Translations under genes and position numbers: made by a program
The notes under the pieces: generated by a model
Database searches by the model: none
What the model was told of the DNA's origin: nothing
The model's input: only the letters and a program-made list of their open reading frames with translations
Part shown: positions 1 through 12,240 of the stretch, one piece after another
Position numbering within the stretch: position 1 is the stretch's first letter
How the letters are laid out: the number at the start of each line of letters is the position of its first letter
Origin: Austropuccinia psidii
Taxonomy: Eukaryota > Basidiomycota > Pucciniomycetes > Pucciniales > Sphaerophragmiaceae
Assembly: GCA_023105745.1 (NCBI GenBank)
Contig: JALGQZ010000017.1
Span: 1,336,001 to 1,400,000 of the forward strand
DNA length: 64,000 nucleotides
Reading direction: 5' to 3'

Positions 1-119
1 TCCTGTCTTCTGTGAGATGTCAAGATGAAAAACTATCATGACATTCATGTAATATAGTGTTTATCATATTTCTATCTATTAAAGCCATAGCACATGAATT
101 TTTAGGCCTATGATAGAGG

Positions 120-1464
120 ATTCCTCAATTACAAGAATGGCCAACATACACAGGAGAAGGTGAATATGACCATATGTCATTTATCAAGACCATTGGCATG
201 CTACAAGATTATGACATGCCAGATGAATTAATTACTGCAAGATTACATTAATTGTTCAAAAAATCTGCAAAAATATGGTATTATGGCATAAGACAAACAA
301 GTGGCAAAAACACCTGGTCTTGGTGCAAACAAGAAATAATCACCAAGTGGGCTAATGATGCCTGGAGGTACAAGATAGAGAATGCATTTGGAAATTCTCT
401 CTTTGACCCAGACAAAGACAAACCTTTAACTTGGTTCTTAAAACGAGTTGAAAGACTAAATGCACTGTACCCAGAAATGTCAAAAAAGATGGTGCACATG
501 AAAATACTTAAGAAATGTGGAGGAGAGGTAGAACATGCCCTAGGAAGCAGGGTTATAGAACCATGCTTCACAGAAGAGTATATCAATGCACTAGTGGACA
601 TAGTGACAAGAACAAAAATTGGCAGAACTTGGAAGAAATTGGACATTAAAAGTCCAAATAAGCCATTTATCAAAAAAGAAAAATAAAAGAAAGCTTTCAA
701 GCCCAATATCTTCAACAATAATGAGCAAAGAAAATTCCATAAATGTGGAGGTATTGGACACTTAGCCAATAACTGCCTCAAAAAGGTAAAGATTAATGAA
801 ATTGTGGAAACAGAGAGCCACAATGACAAAGAGGAGGAATTTGACTCTGAAAAAGAAAAGGAAGAGTCATAAAGTTCTGAAAGTGATGAAATTAATATAA
901 TTAATGCACAAATTAATAATATTGATATAATTTATGAAGTACTAGATGTTAACTCAAACTTACCACCAGTTGGAACATCTGACACAAACCTGACAAATGT
1001 ACAAGATGCCAAAATGTACAGAACCAAACCTGAAAAAGGGATGGGATATACAGCTGGAAAATCAAGTATAAGTATTGTTATGGTTGATAACCAAGAAGGA
1101 AAAGGGAACTTGGATACTGGAGCATATTGTACCTGTGCTGGTAAAAGTTATTTAAAAACCATTGTTCTAGATTGGCAAGAAAAACGTATACCAATACAAG
1201 GTGTCAAATTTAGTAGTGCAAGTGAGAGCATGAAGCCCCTTGGAATAATTGATTTAACACTAATTTTTCCTCACCCCTCACAATGTGTCAGAATTAAAGT
1301 AGAGTTTGTAGTAATGGACAACTGTACTAGTAATCACTTCATACTTGGAAATGACTACTTGTCAATTTATGGTATAGATATCTCTAACCAAAAAGATAGA
1401 TATTTTACCATAAGGGACAACAAGACAAATGTTTGGCTTCTTAAATAACAAAAAACAAACTACA
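120..1464 (+). pseudogene. Element B gag C-terminal half, zinc knuckle and protease (decayed)
   Basis: One frame reads through a retrotransposon Gag capsid-like domain (120-680), a CCHC knuckle region (about 727-780), an acidic linker and an aspartic protease with the DTG signature inside NLDTGAYCTC (about 1108-1140). Gag would package element RNA and the protease would mature the polyprotein. Stops interrupt it at 249-251, 684-686 and 870-872, and near 1446. The first knuckle cysteine reads as phenylalanine, leaving FHKCGGIGHLANNC. There is no plausible start. The frame is lost upstream of about 120, so the first 119 bases are decayed leader or gag with nothing else recognisable. The reading frame resumes at 3286 after the solo LTR. 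Confidence 0.85.
1460..1464. repeat. Target-site duplication CTACA, left copy (solo LTR-A)
   Basis: CTACA at 1460-1464 is repeated at 3281-3285, immediately after the LTR terminal ACA. A 5-bp duplication is usual for Ty3/Gypsy integrases. Confidence 0.9.
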
Positions 1465-3280
1465 TGTGAGCCTTAGAGGTAATTTCATATACCCAAAAGA
1501 CCACAAATATAAAAAAAATAACATATTAATATAAATAAAATAAGTTTATTTATATTATTAAAATAAAAATCAAAATATAAATATAAAATTATATTAAAAA
1601 TGAAATATTAATTACAATTTAACAATAAAAATACATTAAATTTTGTAAGTATAAAATTACATTTATACTTGAAAAAATTAAGTAAAAATGAAATTTTAAC
1701 CAAATTGTGAAAAAATAAATAAATTTGGAAAAATGTTAAATAAAAATTATTATAACTTTTTATCCAAGAAATAAATACATAAAAATTATTTCACCATTGG
1801 ATTCCCCATAAAAAATCAGGTGGGGTCACCTCTGAGTGAAATTCTTGTAACTCAACTCTAACTAAGCTTAAATTAAGTTTTTAGCATTTTCAATACAAAA
1901 GTTGAAAATCCTCAAAACCTTAATTTAATTCACACCACATGTGGTGTTAACCATCAATTTTTGTGTTAAAATTGAGGTGTTGTGTTTAGTTTAGAAGTTA
2001 TGAGGGATTGAAGTATTTTCAATTGAATTCAATTGAAATGTCAAAATGTGCGTGTGTATTACATAAGTGAACTTTGATTTACATATGAGGTGTCAATTAT
2101 TACTGTATTGTACTGTACAATTGAATTGAATTACATATGTAAATTGTAAGTATAATACATGATGAAAATAAATTGGAAAGATTAAATTTGGGGGGGGAAA
2201 AGGAACTCTAGCTCTAAGGGGGAGCTAGACCCCCAAAGTCCTTGCTGACAGGCGTGGAATGTCAAAATTCACGCAAAGGTTCATCACTTTTGGCCTGGAA
2301 TTGAGTTACAGGGTCTGTGGACTCAATTGATGATGAGGTTTTGATACCAACTGGGGTAGTTTTAGCTGTTGCCAGGAGGGTAAAACTACCCTTAAGATAA
2401 AACAACCATAGTAAAAACAGTTTTAACTGGTTTCTACGCCTCTTACACACATTCTGACGTGTTTTGAAGGCTCTAGGCCTGGTATTGCTATAGTAATGGC
2501 TGATTTAAGGGTCTAAAATGGCTAAAAATGGCTTAAACCAGCCCTTTTTCGTCTAAACCAGGGTTCAATGATGCCATAATTGGCTTTTATGTTGTCAGAG
2601 TGTTTTTCACGACTGACAAGAGCAAACCTTACTTTTGGAGTAAGAGAATTGATGGTTATAAAAGAATGTCTTCTTTGCCCCACTTTTCTCTTCATGTTAG
2701 AATCTTTTCCTTTTATTAATTAGTTTAAACACTGTTAAACCAATCAATAAAAGATTCCAACCACCATTTTTAAATCATTTTAATCCTTTTAACGACGTGA
2801 AATAATCATTATAATCATTGTTTGTAACTTTCATAATCATTTTTACCCCAGAACCACCCCAAAAGTGAATTAAAGCATCTTTCATCACTATAAACTTTGT
2901 CACTTTGTTTCCAAATTCACTCTGGTCACTTTTGGGTGTGTTTTCTCTTTAATATTCTTTTTAAAGACTTTTTTCTTTAATTAATTTCTTGAAGTTCTTT
3001 GCTCAATTAATTCCAATTGAAATTGCTCTTGAAGAAATTTCTTTTGTAGCCTTAAATATCTCTTGTAGAGTATTTTTGGATAAATTTTTATTGTTGGTAA
3101 AACAATATATCTTTATAATATTATTGTTTTATACTAATAAAGTTATAAACAATAAATTTGGCGTGTTTTCTCTTAAAAATAATATTTCTTACTATTTTTA
3201 ATTGAATTTTACCTTACACAAATTTTGAGGACAGGAAAAGTACTTGATTTTTAATCAAAGTTTCATATCCACACCTTACA
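1465..3280 (+). repeat. Solo LTR of family A
   Basis: A 1816-bp LTR starts TGTGAGCC and ends CCTTACA. It matches, in opposite orientation, the two LTRs of element A1 (8728-10567, 16988-18816) and those of A2. No internal sequence is attached, and CTACA occurs directly on both sides (1460-1464 and 3281-3285). It is therefore a complete insertion reduced to one LTR by LTR-LTR recombination. It splits the protease-RT junction of element B. The AT-rich first 500 bp, the conserved palindromes (1932-1947, 2017-2038) and a TATA box at 2657 all match the other family-A LTRs. Confidence 0.95.
2657..2664 (+). promoter_or_regulatory. TATA box of family-A LTR (solo copy)
   Basis: TATAAAAG lies about 1.2 kb into the LTR in the transposon sense direction. 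The same motif is kept at the same relative place in the A1 and A2 LTRs. It probably sets the U3/R boundary at about 2690. The start site is inferred, not seen. Confidence 0.6.
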
Positions 3281-3285
3281 CTACA

Positions 3286-4817
3286 GGTATTAAGAATGAA
3301 GAGAAAAGTCCAGAAAGGGAACTTTTCATATCTGAACAACTAAAAGAGGCAGAATTCAATCAAGAATTAACAGAAAAAATGAAAGAAAAATTGATTGACC
3401 TCTTATTTAAGTACAAAAATGCCTTTGCAACTGACAAAGAGTCACTAGGTGCCATAATGGGGCATGAGGTGGATATAATTCTTGATGTAGAAAAGCCTTA
3501 CCCACCTTTACTGAGGAGACCTGCTTACCCAGCTAGTCCAAGGGATAGAGAAGACTTGGAGGTACACATTAAATAATTAATGGACCTTGGATTATTAAGA
3601 AAAGTAGGACAAAATGAACAGGTAGAGGTCACTAAAACTGTCATTATAACTTGGCATAATGGAAAATCAAGAATGGTAGGAGACTTCAGAGCCCTGAACA
3701 CCTATACCATTCCAGACAGATATCCAATACCCAGAATCCATGAGACATTGACACAATTGTCACAAGCTAAGCTCATTACAGCCATGGATGCTTTAAAGGG
3801 TTTTCAGCGAAATTTCTTAACAGAAAATGCCAAGAAACTACTAAGGATAATAGTCCACTGTGGAATTTTTGAATACTTAAGAATGCCATTTGGTATAAAG
3901 AATGCACCTTCCCATTATCAAAGGATGGTTAATTATCTATGTTGATGATATCATAGCTTGCTCAGAAACCTGGGAAATTCACCTTACAAGACTAGAAAGG
4001 GTACTACAAACAATAATGCAAGTGAATATGAAAATTTCCTTGAAAAAGTGCCATTTTGCATATAGTGAACTAAAAGCACTAGGACATGTTGTATCTGGAC
4101 TTAGTCTAGGAATAGACAAGAATAAAGTAGCAGCAGTACTACTTAAGCCAAGGCCTCAAACCAAAAAAGAAATGCAATCATTTCTAGGATTTGCTGGTTA
4201 CTATAGACAGCATATAAAGGAGTTTGCAAAAATTGCCAAATCCTTGTATAAGCTATGTGACCAACAAACAGTTTATGAAATGACATAAGAAAGAGTCAAG
4301 GCATATGAAGAATTGAAAAATTCTTTAACAAATGCCCCATTTCTTCTAATTCCAGATTGGAAACTACCCTCTAAACATTACATTGATGCTTGTGGAGAAG
4401 GACTAGGTTCTAAACTACACCAGACACAAATTATCAATGGTAAACCAGTGGAAGGCCCAATTTGTTTTATTTCAAGACAGATAAAGCCAACAGAGGCAAG
4501 ATATGGAGCAAGCCAAATGGAGTACCTCTGCTTAGTGTGGGCTTTAGAAAAATTACATTATTACTTGGATAGGACAGTATTTGATGTGATTACAGACTGT
4601 AATGCTGTAAAATCTCTATTAAATATGAAAACTCCAAATAGACATATGCTGTGATGGCAAATTGCTATCCAAGAGTATAGAGGAAATATGACTATTTGTC
4701 ATAAATCTGGTAATATTCATAAAATTGCAGATGGTCTTAGCAGATGGGCTCTAGAAAATACCCCTGACAATCCAGCATGGGTACCACAGGAAGAGCACCA
4801 TATAGAGGGAATATGTG
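3286..4817 (+). pseudogene. Element B reverse transcriptase and RNase H (decayed)
   Basis: The block begins with the protease-RT linker. It then shows the RT N-terminal motif with RPAYPASPR, the fingers/palm segment [12 protein letters not shown], the [15 protein letters not shown] motif, the catalytic YVDD box, and a tethered RNase H with [16 protein letters not shown] and ITDCNAVK. The enzyme would copy element RNA into cDNA. A TAA at 3574-3576 and a deletion between MVN (about 3930) and LIIYVDD shift the frame. The deletion ends in a short AAGGATG repeat and removes the residues that precede the YVDD box. Further stops lie at 4286-4288 and 4652-4654. The block ends exactly at the C1 insertion (ATGTG, 4813-4817) and continues at 34972. 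Confidence 0.9.
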
Positions 4818-6256
4818 TGTTAGGGTGAGTCTATGATAAAGGTGTATATAACTATTTACAAGCTTTAACTATGACTGTGACACGGTGAAAAGAGTTTTTA
4901 AAAGATGATAAAGTTGGTAATAAATGATTAAATTAAGATATTAAGGGCTGTACTATAGAGATATAGTGGTGGTGAGCCCTGTTGAAAGCCCTGGGTGCAG
5001 CTTTACCTGTTGGGTTACAATAATAAAGACTAAAATACTTTTAATTTAAGAGTATACCTGATTATTAACCAAGAGTAAAACTTTTTTTAACAGTTTAATA
5101 CGTAGTTTATTCAAGAGCAGGATGAGGAGACAATTCTGGCTGTGAAAAGCCTCCTTTTTATCATGAAATGGGGTGGAAAGGGTGCTAGACCTTTCCACGT
5201 AGAGGAAGTGAAGATTTTTTCACTTTCTAGTACTGGCTTGTGGTTTTCAAACAGCCTGTATAGCCTGTATTGGGCTTAGATGTGGTTTTAAAACCATGTC
5301 TGGGCAGTTTTCACCAATACAGGGTGAAAATTTTCATTTGGGGACCTCACAGCCTGATTCTGACGTGTATGACGCGTAGAATGCTGTACAGGAACTGTAT
5401 GGGACCCCAGTATTGACTGACATATGAGTTATTGAAGTAAAAACATGCTTCTTTGTCTATTTGACACCTCATATTCATGATTATGGGATATTATCCCGTG
5501 GTAAGGCTGTATATGACAGCAGGTGGGATTTTAACCTTAAAACAGCTATAACTTTGTCAATTCTTGAGATATCAACCTCAAAACTGGTTCAGTGTGTAGC
5601 CCTCTATGTCCTCTAAGCAATGGTACCTCATGTGATATGGGTATCATTGAATATGGCAAAGTTATCTCATGTACAAGATTTTTGTACATTTGCGTGTTTT
5701 AGGCAAAAAGCTGTATTGAGCTTGTTTGCCCCATACCTTCTGCTGTAGTCGAGATATGGGGAAGTGGATGACACCATCAGATAGCCCTAATTGTTCTCTT
5801 TCCAAAAAGACCCCACTTCAGGTATCCCACACTAAAACTGTAGAAGTTAGATGAGAGGTGAATGTTTTGTTCACCCTTATTTGGCCTGAAATTGACCATA
5901 ACTCCAGTAATATTGGTGCTAGCTCAGTTTGGCTGGTACCATTGGATAGCCCTGGCTTAGAGCTTCATTTTTAGTAACCATTTGATTGGGTTAAGCCTCT
6001 CCTTCTATATTTCAGATGAGAGGTTAAAATTAAGGTTTATGCTCAGCAATAGCTTTGAGCAGGAATAACTTTGTTATTTCTAGTCCTATGGTGATGGGAA
6101 TTATATTTTCAGGAAGAGGTAAGTTTCCTCTTTCTTTTGATGCCTTTTGAGCTGATTTGGCTTAGCTCCATGTTTTGGTGGTATCTTGGCTATATCATTG
6201 GTTTATGGTATTTTGGCTGTCATGCTTGTGCTCTGGTTTTGAGTCACAGGCTGACA
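4818..6256 (-). repeat. 3' LTR of element C1
   Basis: This 1439-bp LTR pairs with 33529-34966. In plus orientation it runs TGTTAGGG...GCTGACA. It contains the 60-nt compound inverted repeat at 5264-5323 found in every family-C-type LTR here. Scattered substitutions separate it from its partner (several in the first 300 bp), so the element is older than D. Confidence 0.93.
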
Positions 6257-6275
6257 TACCCTTCCTCTAAAAAAG
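6257..6275 (-). other. Polypurine tract of C1
   Basis: On the minus strand a T-run is followed by AGAGGAAGGGTA directly before the LTR TGTCAGCC. This is the expected priming site for plus-strand DNA synthesis. The same T-run plus purine block precedes the 3' LTRs of A1, A2, B, D, F, G and I. Confidence 0.75.
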
Positions 6276-6280
6276 GCTCA

Positions 6281-8722
6281 TCATTGATGAGACTGTTCAG
6301 TCCTCCTAGAGGCTCTGTATCTCCTTAAATGAAGGTTCCCATCTGGTATGGCATCCTCTGCCAACCATTTGTCTTTACCTGCTGTCTGGTTCTTGAATCT
6401 GACTAGGTATTGTCTTTGATCCTTCCCATTGAGTCTGATCTTCCTGGGCCTGATGATCTTACTCACAGGTCCATGGGAGTCCTCCACTTCCACTATCTCT
6501 TGTGGTGTGGGGTTCTTTCTCCTGGAGGGGAATTTATCCTCCTCTGTCTGGAAGTATGGTTTGACCAAACTCACTGGAAAGACTGGGTGTTTCCTTGAAA
6601 GCTCCTCAGTGAGTTTGACTTCCACTGCATTTTTCCCAATCAACTTAATGATAGTAAAAGGTCCTACAAATGAGTCCCTCATCTTTTTAGGTCCTTTGAG
6701 ATTGTTGAAGTTCAGTGTAGACACTAACACCTGGTCCCCTTCCTTGAAGTCAGGTTCCATATGTGCTTTGTCCCACCTCTGCTTATTGTATTCTTTTGCC
6801 TCAGCTATGCATTTGGCAGCTGTGTCACAGGCCCTCTTCCACATATCATGGAAGTCTTTGGCTGTGGGGTGGATTGTCAGGAGATTTCTCTTCAAGTGAT
6901 CTTCAGCCAACAGGGGGTTCCACCCTTTCTCTACCAAGGCAGGTGTTTTTCCTGTGGTGGAGTGCTGACTTGTGTTATATGCCAGTTGGACAGCTGGTAA
7001 GAGGGTAACCCAATCATGGGTGTATCCCTCATGGTCTTTGTATTCCATGCCATAGGCACAGAATCTTCTGAGGATGTCCTCCATTGTTTGGATCATCCTT
7101 TCAGCTAGGCCATCTGTTTGTGGATGGTAAGCTGTGGAAAAAGCAAGTTTGGTACTAAGCATGTCATATAAGTTAGTCCAAAATTCAGATGTGAATTTTG
7201 GGTCCCTATCACTAATGATGATCTTAGGGACTCCACAGGTAGATATGATTTTATTCCAAAACAACAGAGCAGTATCCATGGCTGTGTCTTCTTTATGGCA
7301 TGGCAGACACCTCATGCTCTTTCTGAACCTATCAACTATTATCAAACAGGCCTTATAGTTTTCTTTGCCTCCTGGGACAACTCCTGTAACTCAGTCCATG
7401 TTGATGGTTTCCCATGGGTGCTTGGGTTCTTCTATGTGTTGAAGTAACCCATACTTCTTCCCATGTTTCCTGTTTGCCTTTTGGCATCTTTCACAAGCGT
7501 TGATGTATTCACTCAACTCTTGCTCCCACTTGGGCCACCAAGCTGTGCTTGCTACCCTCTCTTTGGTCCTGTCTTCACTCATGTGTCCCATATAGGGGCA
7601 GTCATGGCATTCTTGTAGGATCAATGAGATGTGGTCTCTTTCTACCACTGTGAGTGCACTTCTGTGCTTTTCTCTATGGTAGAGCAGGCCATCTATAAGA
7701 AAAAACTTATTGTCCTTATAGGCCCTCAACCAGGGATCTTCCAGCTGGGTTTCCAGTTCTGGACTCCTGTACTTTGGTTGAAGGAGTTGGAGTAGTATGC
7801 TACACTGTTTGTGTTTGGCATAAGACTTCTGTACTGCACTGAAGAATTCATTGTGCAGTTCTGAGGAACTTATTCCCAGTATGGGAGTTTCTGTCCCTTC
7901 TGAGTCAGTGTTTCCACTGTCAAGGGTAGCACTTTCTGGTTCCCATTCAGATAATCTGAAGTTTTTTGTCCTATCTATTTCCATGAAATGGATAGGGATT
8001 TTTGCTGCACCTTCTGGGTCATAAGCTGGATTGCTTTTGACATTGTCCAGTGGCCATCTGCTGAGGCCATCTGCATTGGTATGGCTTTTACCTTCCTTGT
8101 ATATGATGGTCATGTTCCCTCTATACTCCTGGATGGCTATTTGCCATCTCAGCATATGTCTATTTGTAGTCTTCATGTTTAGTAAAGACTTCAAGGCTGT
8201 GCAGTCTGTGTAGACTTCAAAAACTGCACCCTCCAAATAATAATGGATTTTTTCTAGAGCCCAGCCTAGACATAGACATTCAGTCCGGGTGGCCCCATAC
8301 CTGGCTTCTGAATCTTTCAGCTGCCTTGAGATGTAGCAAATTACTCCTTCTCTTGGTTCACCATCCACAATTTGTCTTTTGTGAAGGGCTGCTCCTAGGC
8401 CTTGACTGCATGCTGCATCTATATATAACTTGAATGGTAGTTCAAAGTCAGGTAAGATGAGCACAGGTGCATTAGTGAGTTCATATTTGATCCTCTCATA
8501 TACATCCCTCCTTTCCTTGGTTATTTCAAAAACTACATCTTTTGAACATAAGCTGTCTAAACTACTAGTTATGTGTGCAAAATTTTTGATATGGTTTCTC
8601 TAGTAGCTAGCAAACCCAAGAAAGGATTGCATCTCTTTGATTCTTTTTGGTACTGGTTTTTGCAGTACTGCTGCTACTTTATTCTGGTCAATTGCCAGAC
8701 TAAGACCTGAGACTTTATGTCC
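6281..8722 (-). pseudogene. Element C1 RNase H and integrase (decayed)
   Basis: Read on the minus strand this covers the end of RT, a tethered RNase H ([32 protein letters not shown]), the integrase HHCC zinc finger ([10 protein letters not shown]...CERCQKA), the core with IISDRDPKF and [11 protein letters not shown], a GPF module (VGPFTIIKL) and a chromodomain-like tail ending RRTEQSHQ at 6281. Integrase would insert the cDNA into chromatin, and the tail probably guides it. TGA at 7391-7393 (Trp in sister copies) and TAG at 8600-8602 interrupt it. RT is cut by the A1 insertion at TAGAG (8723-8727) and resumes at 18822. Confidence 0.9.
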
Positions 8723-8727
8723 TAGAG

Positions 8728-10567
8728 TGTAAGGTGTGGAGATGAAACTTTGATTAAAAATCAAGTACTTTTCCTGTCCTCAAAATTGGTATAAGGTAAA
8801 AAATCAATTAGAAATAGTAAGAAATATTATTTTTAAGAGAAAACACGCCAATTTTATTGTTTATAACTTTATTAGTATAAAAAAATATTATTATAAAAAT
8901 TTATTGTTTTACCAACAATAAAAATTTATCCAAAAAATACTCTACAAGAGATATTTTAAGGCTACAAAAGAAATTTCTTCAAGAGCAATTTCAATTGGAA
9001 TTAATTGAGCAAAGAACTGCAAGCAATTAATTAAAGAACAAAGTCTTTAAAAAGAATATTAAAGAGAAAACACGCCCAAAAGTGACCAGAGTGAATTTGG
9101 AAACAAAGTGACAAAGTTTACAGTGATGAAAGATGCTTTAATTCACTTTTGGGGTGGTTCAGGGGTGAAAATGATTATAAAAGTTACAAACAATGATTAT
9201 AATGATTTTTTCACGTGGTTAAAAGGTTTATAATGATTTAATAAAGGTGGTTGGAATCTTTTATTGATTGGTTTAACAGTGTTTAAACTAATTAATAAAA
9301 GCAAAAGATTCTAACATGAAGAGAAAAGTGGGGCAAAGAAGACATTCTTTTATAGCCATCAATTATCTTACTCCAAAAGTAAAATTTACTCTTGTCAGTC
9401 GTTAAAGACAGCCTGACAACAGAAAAGCCAATTATGGTGTCATTGGACCCTGGTTTATACCAACAAAGGGCTGGTTTAAGCCATTTTTAGCCATTTTTAG
9501 CCATTTCAGACCCTTAAATCAGCCATTACTATAGCAATACCAGGCCTAGAGCCTTCAAAACACATCAGAATGTGTTTAAGAAGGGTAGAAACCAGTTAAA
9601 ACTGTTTTTACTATGGCTGTTTTATCTTAAGGGTAGTTTTACCCTCTTGGCAACAGCTAAAACTACCCCAGTTGGTATCAAAACCTCATCATCAATTGAG
9701 TCCACAGACCCTGTAACTCAATTCCAGGGCAAAAGTGATGAACTTTTGCGTGAATTTTGATGTCCCACGCCTGTCAGCAAGGATTTTGGGGGTCTAGCTC
9801 CCCCTTAGACCTGGAGTTCCTTTTCCCCCCCAAATTTAATTTTTCCAATTTATTTTTCCTTTAATTCCTCATCATGTATTATACTTATAATTTAAATATG
9901 TAATTCAATTCAATTGTACAGTGAAATATAGTAATAATTGACACCTCATATGTAAATCAATGTTTACTTATGTAATACACGCGCACATTTTGACATTTCA
10001 ATTGAATTCAATTGAAAATACTTCAATTCCTCATAACTTCTAAACTAAACACAACACCTCAATTTTAAAACAAAAATTGATGGTTAACACCCCATGTGGT
10101 GTGAATTAAATTAAGGTTTTGAGTATTTTCAACTTTTGTATTGAAAATACTAAAAACTTAATTTAAGCTTATTTAGAGTTGAGTTACAAGAATTTCACTC
10201 AGAGGTGATCCCACCTGATTTTTTATGGGGAATCCAATGGTGAAATAATTTTTATGTATTTATTTATTGGATAAAAAGTTATAATAATTTTCATTTCACT
10301 TTTTTCCAAATTTATTTATTTTTTCACAATTTGGTTAAAATTTCATTTTTACTTTATTTTTTCAAGTATAAATGTAATTTTATACTGACAAAATTTAATG
10401 TATTTTTATTTTTAAATTGTAATTAATTTTTCATTTTTAATATAATTTTATATTTTTATTTTTATTTTCATTTTAATAATATAAATAAATTTATTTTATT
10501 TATATTTATATGTTAATTTTGTTATTTGTGGTCTTTTGGGTATATGAAATTACCTCTAAGGCTCACA
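8728..10567 (-). repeat. 3' LTR of element A1
   Basis: This 1840-bp LTR reads TGTAAGGTGTGG...GGCTCACA on the plus strand. It contains the reverse-complement TATA box (CTTTTATA, 9347-9354), a perfect 22-bp palindrome centred on GAATTC (9996-10017), and a very AT-rich outer end. In the sense direction its first bases TGTGAGCC follow the polypurine tract. Confidence 0.95.
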
Positions 10568-10590
10568 TTCCCTCCCCCTAAAAAAGAACA
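10568..10590 (-). other. Polypurine tract of A1
   Basis: The minus strand reads a T-run, then AGGGGGAGGGAA, immediately before the 3' LTR. It starts just after the gag-pol stop codon (10591-10593). Confidence 0.75.
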
Positions 10591-12240
10591 TTACTTTGTA
10601 ATATCAGTGTTTCTAGTGTGTCTGAATCTCCTGAGGAGTTTGGTAGCTTCTGGTATATCCTTTTCTTCTAACCATTCATCTTCACAAGTTGGGTCACTGT
10701 ACCTAACAAGGTATTCCCTTACTTTCTTGGTTCTTAATTTCCTTTATTTAAGAACTTTGGTAATTTTCTTAGTACCAGATTTCTCCATAGGAGGTATAAC
10801 TTGGGGAATATTATTCGTCAAAGGAAATTTCTCAGCATCACTAGATTTATATGGCTTTATCAAGCTTACTGGAAATGTAGGGTGCTTATTGCTAAGTACT
10901 TCAGATAACTCTACTTCAACAGCATTTTCTCCATGGAGGGCTTTAATCACAAAAGGTCCTGCAAAGGAGTCTTTCAACTTTTTACATCCTTTGATGTTAT
11001 TGAAGTTAGTGGTGGATACAAGAACTAGGTCCCCCACTTTGAAATCTGGAGTTTCATGTGATTTATCTGATTTATTTTTAGCATATGCAAAAGAGTCCTC
11101 CATGCATCTTAATGCATGCTTTCTAGCTTTTTCTAGCATTCCTTTGAAGCTAGCAGCTGTGGGATGTATTTCAATTAAGTCCCTCCTTAAGGAATCTTGG
11201 GGTAACTTGGGGTTCCATCCTTTTTCTAGAATAGCAGGAGTCTGATTGGTACTGGCATGGATTGATGTTTTATATGCTAATTCCAGTGCTGGCAACAGAG
11301 TACACCAATCATGGGTAAATCCATCACAATCTTTGAATTCAAGGCCATATGCACAAAACCTTCTCACCATGTCCTCTAAGGTTTGGATCCTCCTTTCAGC
11401 CAGGCCATCAGTTTGTGGGTGGTAGGCTGTAGAGAAAGACAGTTTAGTGCCAAATAATTGGTGAAGATTTGTCCATAGTGCTGAAGTGAATTTGGGATCT
11501 CTATCACTGATAATATTTGTAAATATCCCAGTCCATGATACTACTCTATTCCATATCAGAAGAGCTGTAGCCATGGCTGTATCATCTTTGTGACATGGTA
11601 AAAAGATTGGGGTTTTACTGAATCTGTCCACAATTACTAGGCAAACATTATAGCTTCTATCACCTACTGGTGGTAGGCCAGTTACCCAATCAATATGGAC
11701 AATTTCCCAAGTTCTGTTTGGTTCTTGGATTTTTATCATATTTCCAGGTCTTTTGCCAGTGGATTTATTTGCCTTTTGGCATCTGTCACAGGTTTTGCAA
11801 TACTCTGCAACATCTTTCTGCCACATTGGCCACCATATGCAGGTCTTTACTTTCTCTCTTGTTCTGTCTTCAGAAAGATATCCTGAAAAGGGACTATCAT
11901 GGCATTCTTTCAGTACAAGATTGATTAATGACCTGTCTACAACTGTCATGACACATGTGTGCTTGGTTCTGTGGTAAATTATACCATCCAGTAGGTGAAA
12001 CCTTCCTTCATCATAATAATTTCTCCATACTTCATCCAGGGAATGTATTAGAGAGTTGTCTTTACAGTCTTTGTTAAGTAATTGGAATAAGATGCTACAA
12101 TTCTTATCTGGAGTGTAACTACTTCTGACTTCTTCAAAGAAGGTGGTGTTCAAGTCTGTAACACTTATTACTTCTATTGGAATTTGTGGTGAAGCTTCTT
12201 CTGGAACATAAGCAGGATTATCAATACTATTTGGTAATGG
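10591..12240 (-). pseudogene. Element A1 integrase with GPF/chromodomain-like tail
   Basis: The integrase shows the HHCC finger ([11 protein letters not shown]...[10 protein letters not shown]) and the core with HIDWVTGLPP. The catalytic Asp of SDRD is at 11503-11505 and the Glu of LAERR at 11395-11397. They are separated by exactly 35 residues, the D-35-E spacing of Ty3 integrases. A GPFVIKALHG module and a chromodomain-like tail (EYLVRYSDP, EDEW, LLRRFRHTR) follow. A TAA at 10744-10746 separates the tail, and a TAG at 12241-12243 separates this part from RNase H. All parts share one frame, so only point mutations block expression. Confidence 0.93.

Noticed and set aside
2262..2450. 62-codon frame antisense to family-A LTRs, also at 9572-9760 and 17822-18010
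   Set aside because: The copies are parts of homologous LTRs, so similarity is inherited. There is no start context or domain, and the A2 copies are not open over the same range.
3244..3285. ATG at 3244 that would give the B RT fragment a start inside the solo LTR
   Set aside because: It is created by the LTR insertion; the true upstream sequence of B is at 1464 and before.
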